Assembly (NCBI GenBank): GCA_001513145.1
Contig: LFSP01000043.1
Location: 73,518-137,517, forward strand
Source: Clostridia bacterium DTU025
GTDB taxonomy: Bacteria > Bacillota > DTU025
DNA length: 64,000 nt
Direction of reading: 5' to 3'
Shown here: in pieces, positions 21,909 through 31,593 of the stretch
Layout of the letters: the number at the start of each line of letters is the position of its first letter
Numbering within the stretch: the stretch's first letter is position 1
Notes under the pieces: generated by a model
Told to the model about the DNA's origin: nothing
Database searches by the model: none
Seen by the model: only the letters and a program-made list of their open reading frames with translations
Translations under genes and position numbers: made by a program

Positions 21909-23474
21909 TTGCACGTTATCATAGACGGCCGCAGCCTGAGCATCGAACAAGTGGTCGCGGTGGCCCGCGGCGACAGCCGCAAAGCCTCTCCGGCACAGCA
22001 GGCGAAGGTCTATCCCAAGGTGACGCTATCTGGCTCGGCGCGCGAGCGCATCGCCCGAGCCAGCGAGTTTGTGGAGTCGCTGCTCTCACGGGAGCGGCCG
22101 GTGTATGGCGTGACCACCGGGTTCGGCAAGTTCGCGGAGGTGGTGATATCCCCCGACGACACAGCCGCGTTGCAGCGCAACCTCCTTCTCTCGCACGCCG
22201 CCGGCGTGGGGGAGTTGCTGCCTGAGGAGGTGGTCCGGGCCATCCTGCTCCTGCGGGCCAACGCCCTGGCGGTGGGATGCTCAGGGGTGCGCCCGGAGGT
22301 GGTGGACACGCTCATCGCCATGCTCAACGAAGGCGTCCATCCTGCGGTGCCGTCACAGGGGTCCGTGGGCGCCAGCGGCGATCTGGCCCCCCTGGCCCAT
22401 GCGATGCTGGTGCTGATCGGCCAAGGAATGGCGTTCTACCGCGGCCAGCTCATGCCTGGCGCCCAGGCCATGGCCGCGGCCGGCATATCCCCAGTCACCC
22501 TCCGCGCGAAGGAGGGGCTTGCCCTCATCAATGGCACGCAGGTGATGACGGCCATCGGGGTGCTGGCGGTGCACGACGCCGAAAGGCTGGCCAGGGTCGC
22601 GGACATCGCAGCTGCCATGACCACCGAGGCGCTTCTGGGCACCACAGCGGCGCTGGACCCGCGCATTCACGGCGTCCGCGCCCACCGCGGCCAACAGGCC
22701 AGCGCCGCCAACATCCTCGCCCTCATGGCGGACAGCGCCATACGGCGGTCGCACATCGACTGCCCCAGGGTGCAGGACGCCTACTCGCTGAGGTGCGCGC
22801 CGCAGGTGCACGGGGCGGTCCGTGATGCCATCGCCTATGCCCGCGCCGTCGTGGAGACCGAGATGAACTCCGCCACCGACAACCCACTGCTATTCCCTGA
22901 CGACGGCGAGGTGCTGAGCGGGGGCAACTTCCACGGCGAGCCGGTGGCCATGGCCATGGACTTCCTGGGGATCGCCCTCTCGGAGCTGGCCAGCATTTCG
23001 GAGCGGCGCACGGAACGCATGGTGAACCCGCAGCTTTCGGGGCTTCCGCCGTTCCTTACGGAGCACGGAGGGCTCAGCTCGGGCATGATGATAGCGCAGT
23101 ACACGGCGGCTGCGCTGGTGTCGGAGAACAAGGTGTTGGCCTCGCCGGCCGTGGTCGACTCGATTCCCACGTCGGGCAACCAGGAGGACCACGTCAGCAT
23201 GGGCACCATCGCCGCCCGAAAGGCGCGGCAGATCGCCGGGAACGTCGCCAACGTGTTGGCCATCGAGCTGCTTGCCGCGTGCCAGGCGCTGGACTTCCGC
23301 GCGCCGCTGCGCCCGGGGCGGGGGACGGGGGCGGTCTATCGGTTGGTGAGGGAGCACGTGCCGCATCTGGAGCACGACCGCGAGCTGGCTCCCGACATCG
23401 ATTCAGCTCGGCGTCTCATAGTATCAGGAGAAGTGGAGCGGGCGGCCCGCGAAGCCGTCGGGCGCGTGGATTAG
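21909..23474 (+). CDS. hutH: Histidine ammonia-lyase
   Basis: MIO motif 'GSVGASGDLAPLAH'; TTG start at 21909 likely. Confidence 0.97.
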   Translation: MHVIIDGRSLSIEQVVAVARGDSRKASPAQQAKVYPKVTLSGSARERIARASEFVESLLSRERPVYGVTTGFGKFAEVVISPDDTAALQRNLLLSHAAGVGELLPEEVVRAILLLRANALAVGCSGVRPEVVDTLIAMLNEGVHPAVPSQGSVGASGDLAPLAHAMLVLIGQGMAFYRGQLMPGAQAMAAAGISPVTLRAKEGLALINGTQVMTAIGVLAVHDAERLARVADIAAAMTTEALLGTTAALDPRIHGVRAHRGQQASAANILALMADSAIRRSHIDCPRVQDAYSLRCAPQVHGAVRDAIAYARAVVETEMNSATDNPLLFPDDGEVLSGGNFHGEPVAMAMDFLGIALSELASISERRTERMVNPQLSGLPPFLTEHGGLSSGMMIAQYTAAALVSENKVLASPAVVDSIPTSGNQEDHVSMGTIAARKARQIAGNVANVLAIELLAACQALDFRAPLRPGRGTGAVYRLVREHVPHLEHDRELAPDIDSARRLIVSGEVERAAREAVGRVD

Positions 23475-23505
23475 GTTGGACCGAGTTCGGAAGGGGGTAT
23501 GAGGC

Positions 23506-25155
23506 ATGTCGAGGCTCGTGATGGCGCCGACGGGCGCCGCGCTCACCTGCAAGGGCTGGCAGCAGGAGGCAGCTTTGAGGATGCTCATGAACAACCTCGA
23601 TCCGGAGGTGGCCGAGAAGCCTGACCAGCTCATCGTGTATGGCGGCACGGGGCGTGCTGCACGCAGCTGGGAGGCGTTCGACGCCATCGTAGCGGCTCTG
23701 ACGGAGCTGGAGGACGACGAGACGCTGCTGGTGCAGTCTGGCAAGCCTGTGGCGGTGTTCAAGACTCACCGCGATGCTCCGAGGGTGCTGATCTCCAACG
23801 CCATGTTGGTGCCGCACTGGGCCACCTGGGAGAACTTCTGGGCGCTGGAGCGGGCGGGGCTCACGATGTACGGCCAGATGACCGCGGGAAGCTGGATATA
23901 CATCGGCACCCAGGGCATCCTGCAGGGCACGTATGAGACTTTCGCGGCGGCGGCCCACAAGCACTTCGGAGGTTCTCTGGCGGGGAGACTGGTGCTCACG
24001 GCCGGGCTCGGCGGGATGGGCGGAGCTCAACCGCTGGCGGTGACGTTCAACGAGGGCGTGGTCATTGCGGTGGAGGTGGACCGCAAGCGGATCCAGCGGA
24101 GGCTCGAGACCAGGTACTGCGAGATGTGTACCGAGAGCATCGACGAGGCGATCGCCTGGGCGCGGGAGGCCGTGGAGAAGAGGATACCGCGGTCGATTGC
24201 GCTTCTGGGGAACGCGGCGGAGACGCACCCCGAGTTCGTGCGGCGCGGGGTGATTCCTGACCTGGTGACGGACCAGACTTCGGCCCACGACCCGCTGGGC
24301 GGGTACGTGCCAGCCGGGCTCACGCTGGAGCAGGCGGAGGAGCTGAGGCGGGAGAACCCGGAGGAGTACGTGAGGCGGTCCAGGCGGTCCATGGCGACGC
24401 AGGTTCGGGCGATGCTGGAGATGATGAGGCGCGGGGCTGTGGTGTTCGACTACGGCAACAACATCAGGCAGGTGGCGAAGGACGAGGGCGTGGACGATGC
24501 GTTTGCGTATCCGGGGTTCGTGCCGGCGTACATACGTCCGCTGTTCTGCGAGGGCAAGGGCCCGTTCAGGTGGGTGGCGCTGTCGGGGGATCCCGCGGAT
24601 ATTCACGTGACTGATGAAGTGATCCTGAACGAGTTCGCCCACGATGAGCACCTGACACGCTGGATCCGCATGGCCCACGACCATGTGGCGTTCCAAGGGC
24701 TGCCAGCCAGGATCTGTTGGTTGGGGTATGGAGAGCGGGCGAGGTTCGGCAAGATCATCAATGACCTGGTGGCGGCGGGCAAGATCAGCGCGCCGATCGT
24801 GATCGGCCGGGACCATCTGGACTGCGGGTCGGTTGCATCGCCTAACAGGGAGACTGAGGGGATGAAGGACGGGTCGGACGCCATCGCGGACTGGCCCGTG
24901 CTGAACGCGCTCCTAAACGCGGTGAACGGCGCCACGTGGGTGAGCTTCCACCACGGCGGCGGGGTAGGGATCGGCTACTCGCTGCACGCGGGGATGGTCA
25001 TCGTGGCGGACGGGACGGCGGAGGCCGCGGCGCGGCTCGAGCGGGTGCTGACCGGGGACCCGGGGATCGGGGTGGTCCGGCACGCGGATGCAGGATACGA
25101 GGAGGCGCAGGAGTTCGCCGCGAAGCACGGGATCAAGATTCCGAGAGTAGGCTAG
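23506..25155 (+). CDS. hutU: Urocanate hydratase
   Basis: '[19 protein letters not shown]', '[19 protein letters not shown]', '[29 protein letters not shown]'. Confidence 0.98.
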   Translation: MSRLVMAPTGAALTCKGWQQEAALRMLMNNLDPEVAEKPDQLIVYGGTGRAARSWEAFDAIVAALTELEDDETLLVQSGKPVAVFKTHRDAPRVLISNAMLVPHWATWENFWALERAGLTMYGQMTAGSWIYIGTQGILQGTYETFAAAAHKHFGGSLAGRLVLTAGLGGMGGAQPLAVTFNEGVVIAVEVDRKRIQRRLETRYCEMCTESIDEAIAWAREAVEKRIPRSIALLGNAAETHPEFVRRGVIPDLVTDQTSAHDPLGGYVPAGLTLEQAEELRRENPEEYVRRSRRSMATQVRAMLEMMRRGAVVFDYGNNIRQVAKDEGVDDAFAYPGFVPAYIRPLFCEGKGPFRWVALSGDPADIHVTDEVILNEFAHDEHLTRWIRMAHDHVAFQGLPARICWLGYGERARFGKIINDLVAAGKISAPIVIGRDHLDCGSVASPNRETEGMKDGSDAIADWPVLNALLNAVNGATWVSFHHGGGVGIGYSLHAGMVIVADGTAEAAARLERVLTGDPGIGVVRHADAGYEEAQEFAAKHGIKIPRVG

Positions 25156-25199
25156 AGTCGTTCTCGCGCGTGCTGGTCGGGCGCTTGCAACCCTCCCTG

Positions 25200-26189
25200 T
25201 CAGCGCCTGGGTTTGCGTTCGGACGATGTGAGCACGCGGTCTAGCTCGGATATGGCCTGGTCGACAGTGAGTGGGATGTCAACGTCCCACCCTCTGTCTT
25301 TCATGGAAGCAAATAGCTCGGCCAGGGACGGCGCGTCGACGCCGAGCTGGCGCAGGCGGTCTCCCTGGGAGAATACGTGCTCAGGGGTGCCGCTGAGGGC
25401 GATGCCGCCGGGGCCGGCCAGCACGTAGACGTAGTCGGCGATGTGCGGCACGAAGTCGATCTCGTGGGTGGATATGATGTATGCCAGGCGCAGCTGGGAG
25501 CTGACTGCTTCGAGAAGGGTGACGAGCTCCGAGCGAGATCTGGGGTCGAGGCCGGTGAAGGGCTCGTCAAGGATCAACAGCTCCGGCTCGGTGACCAGCG
25601 CCCCGGCCAGGGCCACCTTACGCTTCTCGCCGCCGCTGAGGTAGTGCGGGATCTTGTGGCGGAGGTGCTGGATGCCGAGCCTCTCGAGGATGGCCTCGCC
25701 GGCCCGAGCGACGCGCTCGCGTGGCCAGCCGAGGGCGCGGGGTGTGAACGTGACGTCATCCCACACGGTGGGGCCGATGATCTGGTCGTCGACGTCCTGG
25801 AGCACGACTCCCACGCGCTGGCGCACTTCGCGGAACTGCTTGGCTGGGTTGACGCCGAACACGGTCACCTCGCCCTCGATAGGGGAGAGCAGGCCGAGCA
25901 GGTGGAAGATGAGGGTCGTCTTGCCGCTGCCGTTGGCGCCCAGCACGACTACGCGCTGGCCGCGGCACACGGTGAAGTCGAGGCCGCACAGGTCCACGGC
26001 GGTGCGGTCGGGATAGACGTGCCTGAGGCACCTTACCTGCACTATGATGTCGTTGGTAGCGGTGGAGCCGCGGGCGGCCGGGTCGCGCGCGGCGAAGTCG
26101 CGTGGCGCGGCAGCGCCTGTTGTTGCGATGCGCTTCGCATGCTCATGGGTTGCGGCTGCGGCTCGGGCTCGCTGTTCCGTGGAACTCAA
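25200..26189 (-). CDS. cbiO: Cobalt/nickel ECF transporter ATP-binding protein
   Basis: 'GANGSGKTTLIFHLLGLLSP', 'YLSGGEKRKVALAGAL'. Confidence 0.9.
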   Translation of the reverse strand: MSSTEQRARAAAATHEHAKRIATTGAAAPRDFAARDPAARGSTATNDIIVQVRCLRHVYPDRTAVDLCGLDFTVCRGQRVVVLGANGSGKTTLIFHLLGLLSPIEGEVTVFGVNPAKQFREVRQRVGVVLQDVDDQIIGPTVWDDVTFTPRALGWPRERVARAGEAILERLGIQHLRHKIPHYLSGGEKRKVALAGALVTEPELLILDEPFTGLDPRSRSELVTLLEAVSSQLRLAYIISTHEIDFVPHIADYVYVLAGPGGIALSGTPEHVFSQGDRLRQLGVDAPSLAELFASMKDRGWDVDIPLTVDQAISELDRVLTSSERKPRR

Positions 26190-26908
26190 GACGAAAACCT
26201 CCTTGCGGCGATGGCCGCCGTGAGCACTGCGGCGCAGTATGCCAGCAGAGCGTAATGAAACGCAGCCATCGGGCGCGCCGGACGGCTGCTCTCGATCCTT
26301 CCCGAGTAGCCCCTCACCAGCATCATCTTGTACATCCGTTCGGTCATATCGGCGGCGTGCAACACGACTACCCCCAAGGCCTCGCCGTACGTGCGAAGCT
26401 GCGTGCCGAGGCCGAGGCCGGCGCCGCCGCGCAGCCGAATGGCCTGCACCACCTGGCCTAGTTCGGTAAGGAGCAGAAAAAACGCGCGATACGCCAAGAA
26501 AAGACCGTCGCCCACTGGCCCCGGCAGGACCCGCGATATCAGCGAGAACGCGTCAACGAAGGTCGTAGTCGTTATGAAGAGTGCGGCCGCGAACCCCGCC
26601 GAGAACGCCCTGATGACGATGACCGTCGCGAAGGCGGGGTTCGTGCGCACCCACCCCAGGGCGAAGATCCCTGCGAAAAGCACCGGATACGCGGCGATGG
26701 CGACGAGCCGGCGCACGGGCTGCCGCGTCGCGGCGGCCAGTGCCAGGGCGGCGCCGCAGACGGCGGCTACCGAGGCCGGCGTGGCTGCGACGATGGTAGC
26801 AGCAAGAAGCAGGCCTGAGGCCGCCAGCTTCACGCCGGTCGGCGTCGCGTGCAGCGATGTGTTTCCGTTCGCGGCCATCTCGTCGATGAGAGCCAGGTCC
26901 AAGCTCAA
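26186..26908 (-). CDS. cbiQ: Cobalt/nickel ECF transporter transmembrane protein (CbiQ family)
   Basis: Hydrophobic; 'DMTERMYKMMLVRGYSGRI' EcfT coupling-like region; between cbiO and cbiM. Confidence 0.85.
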   Translation of the reverse strand: MSLDLALIDEMAANGNTSLHATPTGVKLAASGLLLAATIVAATPASVAAVCGAALALAAATRQPVRRLVAIAAYPVLFAGIFALGWVRTNPAFATVIVIRAFSAGFAAALFITTTTFVDAFSLISRVLPGPVGDGLFLAYRAFFLLLTELGQVVQAIRLRGGAGLGLGTQLRTYGEALGVVVLHAADMTERMYKMMLVRGYSGRIESSRPARPMAAFHYALLAYCAAVLTAAIAARRFSS

Positions 26909-27606
26909 GCCCCCCTGCCTTCGTCGGCGCCTAGCAGCTCAGGCCGCACCCGCCAGATGAACTCCACAAGCGCCCCCACCACCAGCGCCTCCACCGCCCA
27001 GCCCACCGCGGCCGTCGACAGCACCACGGCGGCGAAGGTCCGCAGCGGAGTCGCCAGGGCCTCGCGGTGCGCTTCCTCCGCGGCATGGACGTGCCCACCC
27101 AGGACGAGGTCGGGGTCGGCGCCGGACGATGCCACCACCGCCAGCATCGCAAAGGTAGACACCGCCAGCGCCAGCGCTACTGCTATGGCGGCGGCCGCGA
27201 AGGCGCGAGTGCGAGGCAAAGCCCTCCGAACCGCCTTCCACAGCAGCCAGCCCAGCGTGACCTCTACGCCGCCTATCAGAGCGTTAAGGCCCAGGACAGT
27301 GATTCCCCCGTGTGCTGTAAGGGAGAGAATCAGGTTTGCTATGAAGACCGCCACGAACCCCGCGGCGGGCCCGGCAATTATCCCGGTGAGCACTGTTAAG
27401 TTCACGTGGTATCCAAGCACCGGCAAGGGAAGCCCCATGGCCACCAGCATCAGCGCGGACAGGACCGCTATACGCGGTGCCACGCGAGCGCCCTCGAGCC
27501 TGGCGAGGCGGCGCGAGGCGACGAGGAGCAACACGGCAGTGATGGCCAGGCCTGCTGCGACGATGGGCAGTGGCAATAGCCCGTCAGGGATGTGAAGGTG
27601 CGACAT
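26905..27606 (-). CDS. cbiM: Cobalt/nickel ECF transporter substrate-binding membrane protein (CbiM/NikM family)
   Basis: N-terminal 'MSHLHIPDGLLPLPI' matches the CbiM metal-binding M-x-H-x-PDG motif. Confidence 0.92.
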   Translation of the reverse strand: MSHLHIPDGLLPLPIVAAGLAITAVLLLVASRRLARLEGARVAPRIAVLSALMLVAMGLPLPVLGYHVNLTVLTGIIAGPAAGFVAVFIANLILSLTAHGGITVLGLNALIGGVEVTLGWLLWKAVRRALPRTRAFAAAAIAVALALAVSTFAMLAVVASSGADPDLVLGGHVHAAEEAHREALATPLRTFAAVVLSTAAVGWAVEALVVGALVEFIWRVRPELLGADEGRGA

Positions 27607-27610
27607 TCTA

Positions 27611-28162
27611 TTAACACTCCTCCGTGTCCGTCTGTTGGCCGTCGTTGGTGCCGAGCTTGCACCTGGCGCACAGACCCCACATCTCCATCCAGTGGTCCGT
27701 GATATTGAAGCCCGTTAGCTGCTCCAGGCGTTCGCTAAGGGAGTCCACGATGCAACCGTCGAACTCGGCTACTGCTCCGCACTGGGTGCAGAGGATGTGG
27801 TGATGGTGGTTGTTCACGGCCACTCCGTCGGCAGGATGCTCGGCCGGCGGCCTGTCTGAACACTCGCGGCTCAGCTCGTACCGGTGCGCACCGTCCTTGA
27901 GATTCAGTCTCGAAAGGATCCTGGCCTCGGTGAGAAGCTCAAGAGTCCTGTACACCGTGACCAAACTGGCGTTGGGCCGTGCCACGCGAAGCAGAGAGTG
28001 AACTTGGGCTGCTGTGAGGTGTCCGTGTCCTTCGAAGAACACGTTGAGCACCGCGCGTCGCTGCGGCGTAAGCCTGTAGCCGGCGGCGCGCAGTTTCGCC
28101 TCAGCCTCGGAAACCGCACAATGAGAAGTCGCAGCACCGGAGCTGCTCACCGAAGACAACAC
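27611..28162 (-). CDS. Fur-family transcriptional regulator
   Basis: 'AAGYRLTPQRRAVLNVFFEGHGHLTAAQVHSLL', 'NNHHHHILCTQCGAVAEFD'. Confidence 0.9.
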   Translation of the reverse strand: MLSSVSSSGAATSHCAVSEAEAKLRAAGYRLTPQRRAVLNVFFEGHGHLTAAQVHSLLRVARPNASLVTVYRTLELLTEARILSRLNLKDGAHRYELSRECSDRPPAEHPADGVAVNNHHHHILCTQCGAVAEFDGCIVDSLSERLEQLTGFNITDHWMEMWGLCARCKLGTNDGQQTDTEEC

Positions 28163-28343
28163 CCTTCTGAGTCGCTACATGAAAACGACTTTCAATTACA
28201 CCATCATTATACCCTGAATGTGGCGAAATACAATGAGTACCGGCCGAGACGGCGCTGCGTGTGTAGCTCTAGGCGTCCAGCTGTCGTTTTCTCGTGCCGC
28301 AGTGCTGGCGTTGTGCGAAAGCGGTAGGAGCTTTGCGGCGTTC

Positions 28344-29300
28344 TTCTCCATTGTTAGGAGCAAGCGCCGGTGTTCTCCTTCAACTCGAGGAGAACACCGG
28401 CGCTTGCTCCGCCCGCGGGAGGAGTAGGTGGGATGGGTTGGTGCTGTGGCTGCTGCAGTTTACGAACGCGAGTTGGTTTCTTTCGTTTAGCTGGGGTTTT
28501 GTGTTCGAGCCGGTTTCGTGACGGGAGTCCCTAGCCACAACCGGTCCGGTGATCGTGTCGACATAACCTGTCGCGAGGGTGCTGTCCTCCGTTTCGAGGA
28601 GCAGGTGGCGATCTGCTCCTCGAAGCGGAGGAGCACGCGCTCGTTTGCTCCTCCCTTTGGAGGAAAAGCTCACGCGGATCGAAGCCGTGCAAGTGATCCG
28701 CCAGGGCCGCAAGACAGCAAACCACGTCTACCTGGGGCTTTGAGATAGCACTCTTTCGCCTCCGCGCGACGTCGTCTGCACTTGATCTGCGGGAGGGGCC
28801 AAGGACACCTTCCGCGAGGGTGTTTTCCTCCGTTTGGAGGGGCAGGTGCTGGTATGCTCCTCGATTCGGAGGAGCGCCCCCGTATCTGCTCCTCGTTTTG
28901 GAGGAAAAGCTCACGTGGATCGAAACTGTGGAAGTGAGCCGCAATATCCAAGCGACAGCAAGCCACGTCTACCTGGGGCTTTGAGGCGGCGCTCTTTGGC
29001 CTTCGCACGGCGTCGTCTGCACTTGATCCGCAGAAGGTGCTAAGAACATCTTCCGCGAGGGTGTTTTCCTCCGTTTCGAGGAGCAGGTGCGTGTGGGCTC
29101 CTAGAACCGGAGGAGTACACCCCTGCTTGCACCTCCCGTTGGAGGAAAGCCACGAAGCAGGGTATCACGTCGGAATCCAGTTAGGTTCGGTTACAGCCTC
29201 CCGCCCACGTCGGCGATTGAGACGGTGCCCTGAATCTGCGCCTGACCCCGTGCGCCTGCTGGCCTGACAGGAATCGAAGGCAGTGCGGAGAATGTGATAG
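28344..29300. repeat. Non-coding tandem array, about 4 units of 241 bp, each with an 80-nt multi-hairpin module
   Basis: Modules at 28344-28423, 28585-28664, 28826-28905 and 29067-29146, same length and exactly 241 bp apart; 'CTGGGGYTTTG' also recurs at 241-bp offset in unit 0; 3' end diverged. Confidence 0.8.
28357..28410. other. Perfect 22-bp inverted repeat (hairpin, 10-nt loop) in module 0
   Basis: GGAGCAAGCGCCGGTGTTCTCC - ttcaactcga - GGAGAACACCGGCGCTTGCTCC. Confidence 0.9.
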
Positions 29301-29325
29301 TGGCACTACGCGCGGAAGGACGGGG

Positions 29326-30249
29326 GTGGGCGGAGTGGTTGGGTCAAGCTCTGACCGGGTGTTCATCGAGTGTGTCCCAAATTTCTCTGAGGGCAGAAGG
29401 CCGGAGGTCGTTGCAGAGATCGTGACGGCCATCGCGTCGGTTGAAGGTGTCCGTATCCTGGACTATTCCTCCGATGCCGCTCACAATCGCAGTGTGGTGA
29501 CGCTCATCGGCCCCCCGGGTCCCGTGGTTGAGGCTGCGTTCAGGGGAATCGCCCGGGCGCGGGACCTCATCGACATGAGGACACACGAGGGAGAGCATCC
29601 TAGGCTCGGAGCCACCGACGTGGTTCCTTTCGTGCCCATCGCAGGGGCGACAATGAGCCAGTGCGTGGAGCTGGCCGTTGCCTTGGGTGAACGGGTGGGA
29701 CGAGAGCTGGAGATTCCCGTGTACCTGTACGAAGAGGCCGCCACCTGCCCCGAGCGACGCAACCTCGCGGACATCCGCAGGGGCGAGTACGAGGGGCTTT
29801 TCGAGAAGATAACCAAGCCGGAGTGGAGCCCGGATTTCGGGCCTTCCGTTGTTCATCCCACGGCCGGCGCCACTGTGATCGGAGCTCGACTGCCGCTGAT
29901 CGCGTTCAACGTGAATCTGACCACATCAGACCTGAACGTGGCCAAGAAGATAGCCCAGGCTGTACGGGCGTCATCCGGCGGACTTGCTTACGTGAAGGCT
30001 CTCGATGTGTTACTGAATGACAGGAACGTGGCACAGGTTTCTATGAACCTCGTGAATTACAGGAGGACTCCCATCCCTAGGGTTATGGAGATGGTGCGTC
30101 GCGAGGCAGCTCGCTGGGGCGTGGGCGTATTGGAGAGCGAGCTCATCGGGCTTGTTCCCCTTGATGCGGTGCTGGATGCTGCCGCCTACTATCTGCAGCT
30201 TCCCAAGCTTGATCGTTCCCAGGTGATCGAGGCCGGGCTATGGGAATGA
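29326..30249 (+). CDS. ftcD: Glutamate formimidoyltransferase
   Basis: 'ECVPNFSEGRRPEVVAEI', 'DYSSDAAHNRSVVTLIG'. Confidence 0.93.
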   Translation: MGGVVGSSSDRVFIECVPNFSEGRRPEVVAEIVTAIASVEGVRILDYSSDAAHNRSVVTLIGPPGPVVEAAFRGIARARDLIDMRTHEGEHPRLGATDVVPFVPIAGATMSQCVELAVALGERVGRELEIPVYLYEEAATCPERRNLADIRRGEYEGLFEKITKPEWSPDFGPSVVHPTAGATVIGARLPLIAFNVNLTTSDLNVAKKIAQAVRASSGGLAYVKALDVLLNDRNVAQVSMNLVNYRRTPIPRVMEMVRREAARWGVGVLESELIGLVPLDAVLDAAAYYLQLPKLDRSQVIEAGLWE

Positions 30250-30253
30250 CTGA

Positions 30254-31591
30254 GTGTGCCGGCCTGCCCGGGAGGGAGGGAACGTCACAGTGAAGACGCA
30301 TCCAGACTTGTTGGTGCTAGGCGCTGAGCAGATCGTAACCTGCGCTCCTCCAGGTGACCTGGACCGTCCTCTGGCAGGCAAAGCGCAGGGAGATGCTGGT
30401 GTGATTGAGCGCGCGGCCGTAGCCGTGGCGGACGGCTTGATACTTGCCGTGGGCCCCGCCGACGAGGTGATGCGCGACTATCCGCCTCTGGAAGGGCACA
30501 CGCGAGTGATTCACGCTGACGGCCGCATAGTGGTGCCCGGTTTTGTGGACGCCCACACCCACCTTGTGTATGCCGGCTCCCGTCACCGCGAACACGCCAT
30601 GAGGCTGGCAGGTGCCAAGTACCTTGACATACTGGCCGCAGGAGGCGGGATACTGTCGACGGTTCGCGCTACCCGAGCGGCCAGTCTTGAAGAGCTCACC
30701 GAGATCGCGCGGCGCCGTCTCGACCTGATGCTGCTTCATGGCACCACGGCGGCGGAGGCGAAGAGTGGGTACGGTCTTGACATCGATACCGAGCTCAGGC
30801 AGATCCAGGCTGCTTTCAATGCGAGTTCAGCTAGCCCGGTGCAGGTGGTGTCGACCTTCATGGGGGCCCACGCAGTCCCCCCGGAGTTCAGAGCCGAAGG
30901 CGCAGAGGCGTATATCGACTACGTCTGCGAAGAGGTGCTTCCGCACATAGCGGCGCAGGGCATAGCGCGGTTCTGCGACGTCTTCTGCGAAAAAGGCGTG
31001 TTCACCGTGGACCAATCGCGCCAGGTCCTGCTGGCAGGCCGCCGGCGTGGCCTTATCCCCAAGGTACATGCAGACGAACTGGCGCCGTCGGGCGGAGCCG
31101 AACTGGCAGCAGAGGTGGAAGCCATCTCCGCGGAGCACCTTGCCGCCGCGTCGCCCGAAGGCATTGATGCCATGGCGAGGGCAGGAGTGATCGCGGTGTT
31201 GCTGCCCGCTACGATGTTCACGTTGATGAGCGACGCCTATGCCGACGCAAGGGCGATGATCGCCGGGGGCGTGCCGGTGGCCCTGGCCACCGATTTCAAT
31301 CCGGGAACCTCGCCCACCCTGTCCATGCCTTTCGTGATTACCCTGGCGTGTCTGCAGATGAAGATGACGCCGGCCGAGGCGATCGTGGCTGCGACTCGCA
31401 ATGCCGCCTGCGCCATTGGGCTGGGCTCCACCGCCGGCGTGCTGGCGCCGGGCCGCCCGGCCACGTTCGCGGTACTGGACGTAGAGCACGTCGATGCCCT
31501 GCCGTTCTACGTGGGGATGAACCCCGTCAAGCAGGTTGTGGTCAGGGGCGAGCTAGTGGTCGACGCCGGCGCTCTGGTAAGGAGGATGTGA
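30254..31591 (+). CDS. hutI: Imidazolonepropionase
   Basis: 'VVPGFVDAHTHLVYAGSRHREHAMRLAGAKYLDILAAGGGI'; true start may be a GTG near 30290. Confidence 0.96.
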   Translation: MCRPAREGGNVTVKTHPDLLVLGAEQIVTCAPPGDLDRPLAGKAQGDAGVIERAAVAVADGLILAVGPADEVMRDYPPLEGHTRVIHADGRIVVPGFVDAHTHLVYAGSRHREHAMRLAGAKYLDILAAGGGILSTVRATRAASLEELTEIARRRLDLMLLHGTTAAEAKSGYGLDIDTELRQIQAAFNASSASPVQVVSTFMGAHAVPPEFRAEGAEAYIDYVCEEVLPHIAAQGIARFCDVFCEKGVFTVDQSRQVLLAGRRRGLIPKVHADELAPSGGAELAAEVEAISAEHLAAASPEGIDAMARAGVIAVLLPATMFTLMSDAYADARAMIAGGVPVALATDFNPGTSPTLSMPFVITLACLQMKMTPAEAIVAATRNAACAIGLGSTAGVLAPGRPATFAVLDVEHVDALPFYVGMNPVKQVVVRGELVVDAGALVRRM

Positions 31592-31593
31592 AG

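Noticed and set aside
23416-24816. 466-aa minus-strand ORF overlapping hutU
   Set aside because: Shadow ORF; hutU has unambiguous family motifs.
28531-29008. Minus-strand ORFs (28531-28944, 28670-29008) with repeated 'FDPRELFLQ..EEQ' motifs
   Set aside because: The motif is the 241-bp DNA repeat read in shifting frames (241 is not divisible by 3); no consistent frame or RBS.
28344-29146. CRISPR array
   Set aside because: Repeats are hairpin modules at 241-bp spacing, not 23-47-bp repeats with unique spacers, and there are no cas genes in the window.
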